A stretch of 64,000 nt of DNA, from NCBI RefSeq assembly GCF_009755665.1, contig NZ_CP046622.1, positions 3,782,001 to 3,846,000 on the forward strand. The letters run 5' to 3'. The notes below the pieces were generated by a model. The model was not told the origin of the DNA and searched no databases. It was given only the letters and a program-made list of their open reading frames with translations. Numbering within the stretch: the stretch's first letter is position 1; every line of letters starts with the position of its first letter. The position numbers and the translations under genes were made by a program. The DNA comes from Variovorax paradoxus (GTDB taxonomy: Bacteria; Pseudomonadota; Gammaproteobacteria; Burkholderiales; Burkholderiaceae_C). Below are positions 10,017-18,941 of the stretch, in pieces.

Positions 10017-10832
10017 ATGCACCCCCGATTGAGCGCGTTGGCCGCGCTGCGACTGACCGACCCTGAAGCCAAGGTGGCTGCGACACGCGCCACGGCTGCA
10101 CAGGCAGCTACCGATTCCATAGCACTTGAACCCCTGCGCACCGAAGGGGACGATCTTGGTGTGCCGGGCCGCCCCGAGAAGCCGGCGCGCGTGGCCGCAA
10201 CCGCCGTGCAAAAGCGCTCGCCCTTCACACCCGAGGGCCGCGCTGCGCTGATCCATTCGATCTGCCACATCGAGTTCAACGCCATCAACCTTGCGCTCGA
10301 TGCGGTGTGGCGCTACGACGGCATGCCCGAGACCTACTACCGCGACTGGCTGCGCGTGGCCGACGAGGAGGCCCAGCACTTCACGCTGCTGCATGCGCAC
10401 CTGCAGGGCATGGGATACCGCTACGGCGACTTTCCGGGCCATGACGGGCTCTGGAGCATGTGCGAGAAGACCAAGGACGACGTGCTCGCGCGCATGGCGC
10501 TGGTGCCGCGCACGCTCGAAGCCCGCGGGCTCGACGCCACACCGCTCATCCAGGCCAAGCTCAAGCGCGTCAACACGCCCGATGCGCTGCGCGCGGTCGA
10601 GATCCTCGACATCATCCTGCGCGATGAGGTGGGCCACGTTGCAATCGGCAACCGCTGGTACCGCTGGCTTTGCGAGCGCGCCGGCCGCGACCCGGAACGG
10701 ACCTACCCCGAACTCGTGGCGCACTACGAAGCGCCGCGCCTGAAGCCGCCTTTCAACTTCGAGGCACGCGAGCGCGCCGGCTTCAGCGCCGAGGAGATGC
10801 GTGCGCTTTCGGCCGGCGGCAAGACTGAGTAG
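10017..10832 (+). CDS. DUF455 family ferritin-like protein
   Basis: The 271-residue protein belongs to DUF455, a ferritin-like four-helix family with an uncharacterised role. Metal-ligand candidates are Glu in HIEFNAIN, the EAQH motif in DEEAQHF and the EVGH motif in DEVGHVAIG. Together they form the two E-x-x-H pairs of a di-iron site. No signal peptide is present, so it is cytoplasmic. It is divergent from the gamma carbonic anhydrase and convergent with the MaoC gene. Confidence 0.9.
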   Translation: MHPRLSALAALRLTDPEAKVAATRATAAQAATDSIALEPLRTEGDDLGVPGRPEKPARVAATAVQKRSPFTPEGRAALIHSICHIEFNAINLALDAVWRYDGMPETYYRDWLRVADEEAQHFTLLHAHLQGMGYRYGDFPGHDGLWSMCEKTKDDVLARMALVPRTLEARGLDATPLIQAKLKRVNTPDALRAVEILDIILRDEVGHVAIGNRWYRWLCERAGRDPERTYPELVAHYEAPRLKPPFNFEARERAGFSAEEMRALSAGGKTE

Positions 10833-10840
10833 AAGAAGGC

Positions 10841-11317
10841 CTACGCAGGCCTGGCGTGCACCACCAGCTTGGGCGCGAAGTTCTGCAGCACATCGCCGTT
10901 CTGGTTGAGCGTGCGGCAGCGCATCGTCACCATCGCACGGCCGGGCTTGGAACGCGACGGAACGATTTCGACCACCTCCCCCTCCACATGCAGCACATCG
11001 CCCGGCCGTGTGGGCTTGGGCCATTGCAGTTCGCCGCCCGAACCGATGATGCCGTCGGCCAGCGGAAGGCCGCTCTCGACCAGCAGCTTCATCGTAAGCG
11101 CCGCCGTGTGCCAGCCGCTCGCCGCAAGCCCGCCGAAGAAGGTGTTCTTCGCGGCCTCTTCGTCGGTGTGGAAAGGCTGCGGATCGAACTGGAGCGCAAA
11201 GGCCTTGATCTGCGCCGCGTCCAGCGTGTGCTCACCGCTGCGAAAACGGTCGCCGACCGACAGGTCTTCGAGGTACAGCGCGCGCTTGGCGCCGGTGTCG
11301 TCAGGGGTTGCCGCCAT
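10841..11317 (-). CDS. MaoC family dehydratase (R-specific enoyl-CoA hydratase-like)
   Basis: This single hot-dog domain protein of 158 residues carries the hydratase motif FDPQPFHTDEEAA with the Asp and His of the catalytic pair, then FGGLAASGWHTA. The start is set at the Met in MAATPDD, with AAGGAA upstream. It lies 38 bases downstream of the thiolase gene on the same strand and is probably co-transcribed with it. The pair suggests an acyl-CoA degradation step. The chain length or aromatic nature of the substrate cannot be judged. Confidence 0.92.
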   Translation of the reverse strand: MAATPDDTGAKRALYLEDLSVGDRFRSGEHTLDAAQIKAFALQFDPQPFHTDEEAAKNTFFGGLAASGWHTAALTMKLLVESGLPLADGIIGSGGELQWPKPTRPGDVLHVEGEVVEIVPSRSKPGRAMVTMRCRTLNQNGDVLQNFAPKLVVHARPA

Positions 11318-11355
11318 GAGGGTTCCTTGTAGTGCCTGCGCGCATTCTCCAACCT

Positions 11356-12489
11356 TCAGACGCGTTCGAGGATGGTGGCAATACCCTGCCCGCCGCCAAT
11401 GCATTGCGTGGCCAGCGCATAGCGGCCCTTCTCGCGCGCCAGCAGGGCCGCGGCCTTGCCCGTGATGCGCGCACCCGTCGCGCCCAGCGGATGGCCGATG
11501 GCAAGGCCGCCGCCGTCGAGATTGACCTTTGCCGGATCGAGCCCCAGGTCTCGAATGCAGGCCAGCGCCTGCGACGAGAACGCTTCGTTGAGTTCGATCA
11601 CGTCGAGGTCGGCAGCATTCAGGCCCGCACGTGCCAGCGCCTTGCGCGTCGCCGGAATCGGGCCGATGCCCATGATTGCGGGGTCTACGCCCACGGTTGC
11701 GAAGGACCTGATGCGGGCCAGCGGCTGCAGGTTGTGCTTTGCTGCAAAGGCGTCGCTGGTAACGAGCACCACCGCAGCGCCATCGGTGAGCGGCGACGAG
11801 GTGCCGGCGGTTACCACGCCATCGGGACGGAACGCCGGCTTCAGGCCTGCCAGGGCCTCGGCTGAGGTGCTCGGGCGAATGCAGCCGTCCGCATCGACCA
11901 CGCCGCCGGACGCCAACCGCACCGGTACGATTTCGCCTGCCAGGCGGCCTTCCGCGCGTGCGGCGGCGGCCTTGCGGTGCGATTCGACGGCAAAGGCCTC
12001 CTGGTCGGCGCGGCTCACGTTCCAGCGCTGCGCAACGTTTTCGGCCGTCTCGCCCATCGAAATGTAGGCGTCGGTGCTTTCCTTCAGCTCGGGGTTGGGC
12101 GAGAAGTTGAAGCCGCCCTGCGGCACCATCGTCATCGACTCCACGCCCACGCACATAAAAGCCTCGCCCATGCCTGCCTCGATCTGCGCCGCGGCAATGT
12201 GCACCGCCTGCATCGACGAGCCGCAGAAGCGGTTCACCGTCATGCCGCCCACCTCGTGCGGCAGCCCCGCGAGGAGCCCGACGATGCGCGCAAGGTTGTT
12301 GCCCTGCGAGGCTTCAGGGTAGGCGCAGCCGAGGACGATGTCTTCGAGCAGCGCCGGGTCGAGGTCGGTGCGCTGCAGCAGGCCGCGCACCACGCCGGCG
12401 GCCAACGTGTCGGGGCGAACTTCTGCAAGTGCGCCTTTCTTCGCGAAATGGAACGGCGAGCGGGCGTAGGCGGAAATCACGGCTTTCAT
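11356..12489 (-). CDS. Acetyl-CoA C-acyltransferase (thiolase)
   Basis: This degradative-type thiolase of 377 residues cleaves 3-ketoacyl-CoA with coenzyme A. Catalytic elements are visible: the nucleophilic Cys89 in NRFCGSSMQAV, the His in GGGLAIGHPLGATGAR, and the second Cys in CIGGGQG near the C-terminus. The start at MKAVISAYARSP has a strong AAGGAGC site. A palindrome (CCTACC...GGTAGG) lies 22 bases upstream of the start codon and a TetR gene comes next on the same strand, so TetR control is likely. Confidence 0.95.
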   Translation of the reverse strand: MKAVISAYARSPFHFAKKGALAEVRPDTLAAGVVRGLLQRTDLDPALLEDIVLGCAYPEASQGNNLARIVGLLAGLPHEVGGMTVNRFCGSSMQAVHIAAAQIEAGMGEAFMCVGVESMTMVPQGGFNFSPNPELKESTDAYISMGETAENVAQRWNVSRADQEAFAVESHRKAAAARAEGRLAGEIVPVRLASGGVVDADGCIRPSTSAEALAGLKPAFRPDGVVTAGTSSPLTDGAAVVLVTSDAFAAKHNLQPLARIRSFATVGVDPAIMGIGPIPATRKALARAGLNAADLDVIELNEAFSSQALACIRDLGLDPAKVNLDGGGLAIGHPLGATGARITGKAAALLAREKGRYALATQCIGGGQGIATILERV

Positions 12490-12510
12490 GAAGATGCTCC
12501 TTATGGCGTA

Positions 12511-12530
12511 CCTACCATCCAATCGGTAGG
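12511..12530. promoter_or_regulatory. Candidate TetR operator upstream of thiolase
   Basis: The inverted repeat CCTACC-8 bases-GGTAGG sits just upstream of the thiolase start. Related GGTAGG/CCTAC elements occur at 13162-13180 in front of the TetR gene itself, so the shared half-site probably marks the regulator's binding sequence. The half-site spacing differs between the two places, which weakens the assignment somewhat. Confidence 0.6.
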
Positions 12531-12582
12531 CAACAGGGTCAAAAAATAAGCACGTCGATGCGTGCCTGCGATCCGCCCGGCA

Positions 12583-13161
12583 TCAACCGGGCAATGAACT
12601 CCTGAGCTGCGCGATGGCTTCGTCGAAGTCTTCGACGCGACCCGTCATGCGCGACGCGAGCAGCGCGCCCTGGCACACCGAGAACACATAAGCCGCCAGC
12701 GATGCCGCCGATGCGCCCTTCTTGTGCCCGGCCGGCGCCAGCGCACCGAGCACGCCCGTGAGCCACAGCACCTGCGTGTTGCGCAGCTCCTGCACGGCCT
12801 GGCGCAATTCGTCGTTGATGCAGTCCCATCCGGGCGCCAACGCCCCCGCCGGGCACACGCCCGATCCCGCCTTGAGCGTGTTGCGGTACATGCGGAAATA
12901 CGATTCGAGTGCGTCCTTCGGCGTACGCACCTTTGCGGCCTCCCAGTTCTTGAAAAGCTGCGTGGCCTCGCGGATCACCGCAATGCCCAGCGCCTCCTTG
13001 GTGGGAAAGTGGTGATACAGGCTCGCCTTGCGTATGCCGACCGCATCGGCCACGTCCTGGAAGCTGAAGCCCAGGTAGGAGCGCGTTTCAATCAATGATC
13101 GCGCTACCGCGAGGATCTGCTCGCGGGTGCTGCCGGTGGCAAGGGCTGTGGCGCTGGACAT
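12583..13161 (-). CDS. TetR/AcrR family transcriptional regulator
   Basis: The 192-residue repressor has an N-terminal helix-turn-helix (residues about 12-60) with FSFQDVADAVGIRKASLYHHFPTK split across the recognition region. A helical ligand-binding C-terminal domain follows. The start ATG is directly adjacent to a CTACCT...AGGTAG palindrome, suggesting autoregulation. Downstream on the same strand lie the thiolase and MaoC genes with a similar half-site, so an acyl-CoA is a plausible inducer. Confidence 0.92.
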   Translation of the reverse strand: MSSATALATGSTREQILAVARSLIETRSYLGFSFQDVADAVGIRKASLYHHFPTKEALGIAVIREATQLFKNWEAAKVRTPKDALESYFRMYRNTLKAGSGVCPAGALAPGWDCINDELRQAVQELRNTQVLWLTGVLGALAPAGHKKGASAASLAAYVFSVCQGALLASRMTGRVEDFDEAIAQLRSSLPG

Positions 13162-13180
13162 CTACCTACTATAAGGTAGG
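13162..13180. promoter_or_regulatory. Candidate TetR autoregulatory operator
   Basis: The sequence CTACCT-ACTATA-AGGTAG starts one base before the tetR start codon on the opposite side and is a perfect inverted repeat with six-base arms. It shares the TACCTAC and GGTAGG half-sites with the site upstream of the thiolase. A repressor bound here would block tetR translation initiation or transcription start. Confidence 0.6.
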
Positions 13181-13206
13181 GAGTGACGGACCTGCAAGCG
13201 ACAGGG

Positions 13207-14190
13207 TCAATCGGCCTTGATGTTCGCGGCCTTGATGATCCGCCCGTTGCTCTCGAACTCCGAGGCGATCTCCTTCGCAAACGCGGCCGGTGTGCCGCCG
13301 GTGGGCACGTTGTCGGTGGCCGTGAGCTTGGCGCGCAGTTCGGGGCTGGCCAGTGCCTTGTTGATCTCGGCGTTGTATTTTGCAATCAGCGCGGGCGGCG
13401 TTGCCGCGGGCGCGAACACGCCGAACAGCGAGTTGATGTTTGCGGCGTTGTAGCCAAGCTCGCCCAGCGTGGGCACCTGCGGCTGGCTCTCGAGCCGCGC
13501 GGGTGCGCCCACCGCCAGCGGACGCAGCTTGCCCGACTGGATGTGCGACGAAAGCGTGGGGCTCGCGTTGGTCGAGAGAATTTCGAACTGCCCGCCCAGC
13601 GCATCGTTGAGCTGCTGGCCGCCGCCCTTGTAGGGAACGTGCGTGATGTCCACGCCCGCGGCCGCCCTCACCTGCTCCAGCACGATGTGCCCGAGCGACG
13701 CCGGTCCCGAAGTGGCCCAGCGCACCGCACCCGGCTGGGCCTTGGCATCGGCAATGAGCGCACGGAAATCCTTTGACTTGCTGGCCGGCGTGGCAATCAG
13801 CAGCACCGGCGAATACATCACGCTCGAAACGGGCGCGATGTCTTTCAGTGGATCGAAGGGCAGCTTGCCCAAGTGCGGGCTCAGCACCAGCGGGCTGATG
13901 GCCGAGAAGCCCAGTGTGGCGCCGTCGGGCGCGGCCTTGGCCACGGCGTCCATGCCGATGGCGCCGCTCGCGCCAGCCCGGTTTTCCACCACCACCGTGG
14001 TGCCGAGCTGGGCAGCGAGCTTGTCGCCGAGCGCTCGCGCCACCACGTCGCTGACGCCGCCGGCGGGGTACGCCACGATGAGGCGGATGGTCTTGGGGAC
14101 GGTTTGTGCCTGCGCGCCGGCTGCCGTGCAGAGCGCGGCAGCAGCAAGCAGCCATGAAGGCTTGAATGACGAAAAATGCATGTCGGTCAT
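13207..14190 (-). CDS. Bug family tripartite tricarboxylate transporter substrate-binding protein
   Basis: The 327-residue periplasmic receptor of the Bug (TctC-like) family has a signal peptide ending near AGAQAQ, then the family pattern TIRLIVAYPAGGVSDVVAR. It also has GASGAIGMDAVAKAAPDG and ITHVPYKGGG. These receptors bind carboxylates or related small ligands. No TctA/TctB membrane genes are nearby. It is 10 bases downstream of a second Bug gene, a tandem arrangement. The start could be the Met at 14190 or at 14181. Confidence 0.93.
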   Translation of the reverse strand: MTDMHFSSFKPSWLLAAAALCTAAGAQAQTVPKTIRLIVAYPAGGVSDVVARALGDKLAAQLGTTVVVENRAGASGAIGMDAVAKAAPDGATLGFSAISPLVLSPHLGKLPFDPLKDIAPVSSVMYSPVLLIATPASKSKDFRALIADAKAQPGAVRWATSGPASLGHIVLEQVRAAAGVDITHVPYKGGGQQLNDALGGQFEILSTNASPTLSSHIQSGKLRPLAVGAPARLESQPQVPTLGELGYNAANINSLFGVFAPAATPPALIAKYNAEINKALASPELRAKLTATDNVPTGGTPAAFAKEIASEFESNGRIIKAANIKAD

Positions 14191-14200
14191 GGAAAAAAAT

Positions 14201-15172
14201 TCAGTCGAGTTGCAGCTTGCGCTCACGGATGAGCCTGGACCACTTCTCATTGTCGGCCTTGACGAAAGCCGCGAACTCTACCGGCCCGAGCGGATGCACC
14301 TCAGCGCCCGCGGTCGCGAACTTGGCTTTGATTTCTGGCTGCGCCAGCACGCGGGCCAGTTCGCTAGAAAGACGCTCGACCACGTCCCTGGGCATGTTGG
14401 CCGGCCCTACCAGGCCCTGGAAGCCGACAGACTCCATGCCGGCAAGACCCAGCTCCTTCACTGTCGGCACATCGGGCAATTGCGGATCGCGCACCGGCCC
14501 GGTCACCGCCAGCGCCTTGAGCTTGCCGCCCTTTACCTGCGGCAGCAGCACGCTGCCCGCGTCGATGAGGATCTGCGTCTGCCCGCCGAGCAGGTCTTGC
14601 ACCGCGGGCGCGCTGCCTTTGTAGGGCACGTGGGTCATGTCCAGGCCGGTTACCTGGTTCATCAACTCGCCGTTCAGGTGCGTCGAAGTGCCGTTGCCGC
14701 CCGATGCAAAGTTGACCTTGCCCGGCTGCCCCTTGGCCCAGGCGACAAAGTCCTTGAGGTTCTTTGCCGGATGGTCGGGCCGCGCCACCGCGATGTAGCT
14801 GCCTTGGCTGATCTGGCCTATGTAGGTGAACTGCTTGATAGGGTCGTACGGCGGCTTGCTTTGCAGGTACGGCGCAATCGCGAATGGGCCGGTGTTGGCC
14901 AGCAGCAGCGTGTAGCCATCGGCCGGCTGGCGCGTGAGCTCGGTGGCTGCGATCATGCCGCTCGCGCCGGGTTTGTAGTCGACCACCAGTTGCTGCTTGA
15001 GCGCCTCCTGCAGCGGCACCTGCACTGTGCGCGCCGCAAAGTCGATGCCGCCACCGGGCGGGTAGCCCACGATCAGCCGGATGGGCTTGGCGGTGGGAAA
15101 AGCTTGCGCCGCGGCAAGGCCAGCCACTGCAGCGAGCGCCAGGCCGGCGCAGAGCTTGTTTTTGAAGTTCAT
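14201..15172 (-). CDS. Bug family substrate-binding protein (second of tandem pair)
   Basis: The 323-residue receptor has a signal peptide (hydrophobic residues 8-22, cut near AAAQA). The Bug landmarks are KPIRLIVGYPPGGGIDFAAR, GASGMIAATELTRQPADG and MTHVPYKGSAPAVQDLLGG. It is clearly a divergent paralogue of the next gene downstream rather than a recent duplicate. No membrane partner is encoded in the window, so it may use a carrier elsewhere or act as a sensor ligand-binding protein. Confidence 0.94.
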   Translation of the reverse strand: MNFKNKLCAGLALAAVAGLAAAQAFPTAKPIRLIVGYPPGGGIDFAARTVQVPLQEALKQQLVVDYKPGASGMIAATELTRQPADGYTLLLANTGPFAIAPYLQSKPPYDPIKQFTYIGQISQGSYIAVARPDHPAKNLKDFVAWAKGQPGKVNFASGGNGTSTHLNGELMNQVTGLDMTHVPYKGSAPAVQDLLGGQTQILIDAGSVLLPQVKGGKLKALAVTGPVRDPQLPDVPTVKELGLAGMESVGFQGLVGPANMPRDVVERLSSELARVLAQPEIKAKFATAGAEVHPLGPVEFAAFVKADNEKWSRLIRERKLQLD

Positions 15173-15193
15173 GGTTCTGTCTCCTCGAATGAA

Positions 15194-15943
15194 TCAGCAA
15201 TTCTGAAGCAGTCGCGCCAAGGTCATTGCGTTGCCAACGGCCTCGCCGCCCGCCGTGTTGTCGAAAATGCACCAGCACTCGGCACCCTCGCCCTGCGCCA
15301 GCCGAAGACGTGACGCAAGCCGTTCGAGCAGCGCATCTTCGTAGGCAGACCAGTAGCGCCGCGGCGAGCCGTGCAGGCGCAGGTAGACGAACCGGGGCCA
15401 TCCGCCGGGCGCAGCCGCCTCGGCGAACAGAACCGGATCGGCCAGCACGCGGGCGATCTGGAACCGCGACAGCAACGCGTCCACCTGCGGCGCGAACCAG
15501 CTGCGATGCCGCGGCTCGAGCGCAACCGCGCCCTGGTGCCGCCGCCGCAGCGCAAAAAGAAAACGCCTTGCCGCATCGGCATCGAACGCGAGGCTGGGCG
15601 GAAGCTGCACGACGAGGCAGCCGAGCTTGTCGCCCAGTCCGCCGGCCTGTTCGAGAAAGGCGTCGAACTCCGGCATGGCGTCGAGCAGCCGTTTCTCATG
15701 CGTGATGGATTGCGGCAGCTTGACCGCAAAGCGAAAGCCTTCGGGCGTACTCGCGGCCCAGCGCTCGTAGGTTTCGCGCCGGTGCGGCCTGTAGAACGAG
15801 GTGTCGAGTTCCGCCGCGCCAAAGCGCTGGGCATAGCGCTCCAGGTGCGAGCCTTCGGCCGGAAACTCCGGCCATAGCGTGCGCGGCAGGCTCCAGCCCG
15901 CGCAACCAATGTGCAGTGGCGGCAGCGGCATGGCGCGGTCCAT
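15194..15943 (-). CDS. DUF72 domain-containing protein
   Basis: The 249-residue protein belongs to DUF72 (YecE-like), a TIM-barrel family of unknown function. Family features include the start IGCAGWSLP, ELDTSFYRPHRRETYERWA, FRFAVKLPQSITH and the C-terminal WCIFDNTAGGEAVGNA. It has no signal peptide. It is 11 bases downstream of xerD on the same strand and may be co-transcribed with it. Confidence 0.92.
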   Translation of the reverse strand: MDRAMPLPPLHIGCAGWSLPRTLWPEFPAEGSHLERYAQRFGAAELDTSFYRPHRRETYERWAASTPEGFRFAVKLPQSITHEKRLLDAMPEFDAFLEQAGGLGDKLGCLVVQLPPSLAFDADAARRFLFALRRRHQGAVALEPRHRSWFAPQVDALLSRFQIARVLADPVLFAEAAAPGGWPRFVYLRLHGSPRRYWSAYEDALLERLASRLRLAQGEGAECWCIFDNTAGGEAVGNAMTLARLLQNC

Positions 15944-15954
15944 TCGCCCGGCCC

Positions 15955-16866
15955 TCAGCCCCGCGGATGATGCTGGGAGTGCAGCTGCTTGAGCCGCTCG
16001 CGCGCCACGTGGGTGTAGATGGTGGTCGTCGAAATATCGGCATGGCCCAGCAGCAGTTGCACCGCGCGCAGGTCGGCGCCATGGTTCAGCAGGTGGGTGG
16101 CAAACGCATGGCGCAAGGTGTGCGGCGACAGCGGCACGTGAATGCCGGCGGCCGCGGCCTGCTTCTTCACGATGACCCAGAACATCACGCGCGTCATGCC
16201 CGCGCCGCGCGAGGTCACGAACAGGTCGGGCGTCTGCTGCCCATCGAGGATGACGGGCCGCGACTCCTCCAGGTAGCGTTCTATCCAGCGCCGCGCCTCG
16301 CCGCCGAACGGCACCAGGCGTTCCTTGTTGCCCTTGCCCAGCACGCGCAGCACGCCGTCGTTCAGGCTCATGTCGATGGCCTTGAGCGCGACGAGTTCAC
16401 TCACGCGCAGCCCGCTCGCATACATCAGCTCGAGCATGGCGCGGTCGCGCAACCCGAGCGGTGTTTCCACATCGGGCGCGGCCAGCAGGTCGTCCACCTG
16501 CTTTTCCGACAGGGTCTTGATGGCGCGCGGCATCTGCCGGGCCGGCGCGAGCCGCAGGCTGGGGTCGGCCACGATGCGCCGCTCGCGCAATGCCCAGCGG
16601 TAGTAGCGCTTGAACACGGTGAGCCGCCGGTTGGCCGACGTAGCCTTGCCCTTGCTGGAAAGGCGCACGCCCATGTAGGCCTGCAGATCGTTTTCCTTCG
16701 CGGTGTCGAGCGCCGCCCCGCTGCGCTCCTTGCGAAGCCACTGCGCGAACAATGCCAGGTCGCGGCGGTAGGCGGCGAGCGTGTTCTTCGACAGCCCGTC
16801 CTCCAGCCAGAGGGCATCGATGAAGTCGTCGATTTCAGGGGTTTGTACGGCGGCCGCCTCGGTCAT
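15955..16866 (-). CDS. xerD: Site-specific tyrosine recombinase XerD
   Basis: XerD works with XerC at dif to resolve chromosome dimers at division. The 303-residue protein has the N-terminal core-binding domain (about 10-95) and the catalytic domain. Visible catalytic elements are Arg in ASGLRVSELVAL, the HTLRHAFATHLL motif with its H-x-x-R pair, the LGH histidine and the nucleophile Tyr284 in TTTIYTHV. The family-typical end is present. No integron or phage genes adjoin it, which supports the housekeeping role. Confidence 0.95.
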   Translation of the reverse strand: MTEAAAVQTPEIDDFIDALWLEDGLSKNTLAAYRRDLALFAQWLRKERSGAALDTAKENDLQAYMGVRLSSKGKATSANRRLTVFKRYYRWALRERRIVADPSLRLAPARQMPRAIKTLSEKQVDDLLAAPDVETPLGLRDRAMLELMYASGLRVSELVALKAIDMSLNDGVLRVLGKGNKERLVPFGGEARRWIERYLEESRPVILDGQQTPDLFVTSRGAGMTRVMFWVIVKKQAAAAGIHVPLSPHTLRHAFATHLLNHGADLRAVQLLLGHADISTTTIYTHVARERLKQLHSQHHPRG

Positions 16867-16896
16867 GCTCGCAAGATATCAAAAAGAAGACTCACC

Positions 16897-16928
16897 AAAG
16901 AAAAAGGCCGCCCGTGGTGCGGGCGGCC
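16897..16928 (-). terminator. Rho-independent terminator after Bug gene
   Basis: On the minus strand a GGCCGCCCG/CGGGCGGCC stem with a five-base loop is followed by TTTTTCTTT. It lies 18 bases beyond the stop of the Bug gene at 16947 and separates it from xerD. Confidence 0.85.
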
Positions 16929-16946
16929 TGTTCGCAAGGAGCAGGA

Positions 16947-17921
16947 TCAGTCCAGCTTCAGCTTCTGCTTGGCAACCACCTGCTTGTAGACGTCGTATTC
17001 GGCCTTGATCTGCGCGGCAAACTGGTCGGGCGTGTTGGCCACGATCAGCGAGCCCGTGTCTTCGATGCGCTTCTTCACGGCCGGATCTTCCACCGACTTC
17101 TTCACGCCTGCGTTGATCTTGTCGACCACTTCCTTCGGCAGGCCCTTGGGCCCGAGAATGCCGTAGTAGGCCATGCGATTGACCGGCTCGAGCCCCACTT
17201 CCTTGAAGGTCGGCACGTTGGGCAGCGCGGCCAAGCGCTGCGGCGCCGACACCACGATGGGGATCAGGCGGCCGCTCTGGATGAAGGGCATGGCCGACGG
17301 AATGTTGTCGAACATGATCGGCACTTGGCCGGCCACCACGTCGTTCAGCGCCGGGCCCGCGCCGCGGTAGGGAATGTGCGTGACGAAGGTGTTGGTGAGG
17401 CTCTTGTAGAGCTCCATCAGCAGGTGGCCGATGCCGCCCGTGCCCGACGAGGCGTACGAATACTTGCCGGGGTTCTTCTTGAGCTCGGCCACGAACTCGG
17501 CGTAGTTCTTGGCCGGGAAGCTCGGGTTCACCGCAATGATGTTCGGCGTGGCCGCAATGTTGATGATCGGCGTGAAATCGTTGACCGGGTCGTACGGAAC
17601 CTTGGGGTTGATGGCCGGGTTGGCCGCCGTGCTCGAGACCGTGGCAACACCCAGCTTGTAGCCGTCTGGCGTGGCGCGTGCCGTTTCGGCCGCGCCCACG
17701 ATGCCGCCGCCACCGGCGCGGTTGATCACCACCACCGGCTGGCCCAGCACCTTGCCGAGCGGGTCGGAAATCACGCGCGCCACGATGTCGGTCGTGCCGC
17801 CCGGTGCAAAGGGCACGCTCAGTTCGACCGGCTTGTTCGGATAGCCCTGCGCGAAGCTCTGGCCCGCGGCCGCGACCAGCGCTGCGGCACCCACCATGGC
17901 GCCCCATTGACGACGTTGCAT
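16947..17921 (-). CDS. Bug family tripartite tricarboxylate transporter substrate-binding protein
   Basis: This is a third Bug receptor, 324 residues, with a signal peptide cut near QSFAQG. Family landmarks are [38 protein letters not shown] and [20 protein letters not shown]. It stands alone with its own terminator and is divergent from an AEC carrier gene. Its ligand is unknown. The three Bug proteins here differ enough to suggest distinct ligands. Confidence 0.94.
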   Translation of the reverse strand: MQRRQWGAMVGAAALVAAAGQSFAQGYPNKPVELSVPFAPGGTTDIVARVISDPLGKVLGQPVVVINRAGGGGIVGAAETARATPDGYKLGVATVSSTAANPAINPKVPYDPVNDFTPIINIAATPNIIAVNPSFPAKNYAEFVAELKKNPGKYSYASSGTGGIGHLLMELYKSLTNTFVTHIPYRGAGPALNDVVAGQVPIMFDNIPSAMPFIQSGRLIPIVVSAPQRLAALPNVPTFKEVGLEPVNRMAYYGILGPKGLPKEVVDKINAGVKKSVEDPAVKKRIEDTGSLIVANTPDQFAAQIKAEYDVYKQVVAKQKLKLD

Positions 17922-18023
17922 CTATAACTCCTTGATTGACTGATGTCGAAAAAGCAAAGCCCCGGATGCTAGCCGCTTCGCACTCTGGCGGTGCTGTGGA
18001 TTACCCATGGTCCGCGACGGTTT

Positions 18024-18941
18024 ATGCTCGAAGCGGTGAACTTCGCCCAGCTGCTCTTCCCGGATTTTTCGCTCATTGCCATCGGTTGGCTGCTCTGCCG
18101 CTACACCGCGCTCGACCGCCGCGTGTGGGACCAGGTCGAGAGCCTGGTGTACTACTTTCTTTTCCCGGTGCTGCTGTTCCATTCGATCGTGCGAAGCCCG
18201 CTCGATTTTGGCGCCACCTCGAGCCTGCTCACGGCGGGTGTCGGCGTGGGGCTCAGCGGCATTGCGCTGGCCTATGCCCTGCCCTACGTGCCGGGCCTGC
18301 GCTCGCACATCGACCGCCGCGACCATGCGGCCAGCGCGCAGATCGGGTTTCGCTTCAACTCCTTCATCTGCCTTGCGCTCGCCGAACGGCTGGCCGGCCC
18401 GCAGGGCCTGTTGCTGATTGCGGTGCTGATCGGCGTGTGCGTGCCGATGTTCAACATTGCGGCCGTGTGGCCCATGGCACGGCATGCGCAGAGCGGCTTT
18501 GCGCGGCAACTGGTGCGCAATCCGCTGATCGTCGCCACGCTGACGGGCCTGCTGGCCAACCTGCTGGGCTTCACCGTTCCGAACTGGGCCACGCCGACGC
18601 TCACGCGCATCGGCGCCGCATCACTCGCGCTGGGCCTGCTGGCCGCAGGCGCGGGCATGCAGTTCGCCACGCTGGGGCGCGGCAAGGTGCTGGCGGTTTC
18701 GGTGCTGGCGATCCGTCATTTGTTGCTGCCGCTGGTTGCCTGGGGCCTGTCTCGTGCGCTAAGGCTGGATGCAACGCAGGCTTCCGTGCTGATGGCGTTT
18801 TCCGCGGTGCCCACGGCCTCGAGCGCCTATGTGCTCGCGGCGCGCATGGGCTACAACGGCCCGTATGTGGCCGGACTCGTGACCCTGTCCACACTGCTCG
18901 GCGTGGCGAGCCTGCCGTTCGCGTTGGCGCTGCCGCGCTAG
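18024..18941 (+). CDS. AEC family transporter
   Basis: The 305-residue membrane protein of the auxin efflux carrier family has about ten hydrophobic helices in two halves. The first starts at LLFPDFSLIAIGWLLCR and the second contains the RHLLLPLVAWGL segment. Bacterial members often move malate, malonate or other organic acids. I chose ATG 18024 because upstream codons (from 17991) are polar and atypical. Its last bases overlap the end of the convergent queG gene. Confidence 0.9.
   Translation: MLEAVNFAQLLFPDFSLIAIGWLLCRYTALDRRVWDQVESLVYYFLFPVLLFHSIVRSPLDFGATSSLLTAGVGVGLSGIALAYALPYVPGLRSHIDRRDHAASAQIGFRFNSFICLALAERLAGPQGLLLIAVLIGVCVPMFNIAAVWPMARHAQSGFARQLVRNPLIVATLTGLLANLLGFTVPNWATPTLTRIGAASLALGLLAAGAGMQFATLGRGKVLAVSVLAIRHLLLPLVAWGLSRALRLDATQASVLMAFSAVPTASSAYVLAARMGYNGPYVAGLVTLSTLLGVASLPFALALPR

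Noticed and set aside
15955..16866. XerD as a phage or integron integrase marking a mobile element.
   Set aside because: Sequence and length are those of the housekeeping recombinase, and there are no attachment repeats, tRNA genes or phage genes nearby.
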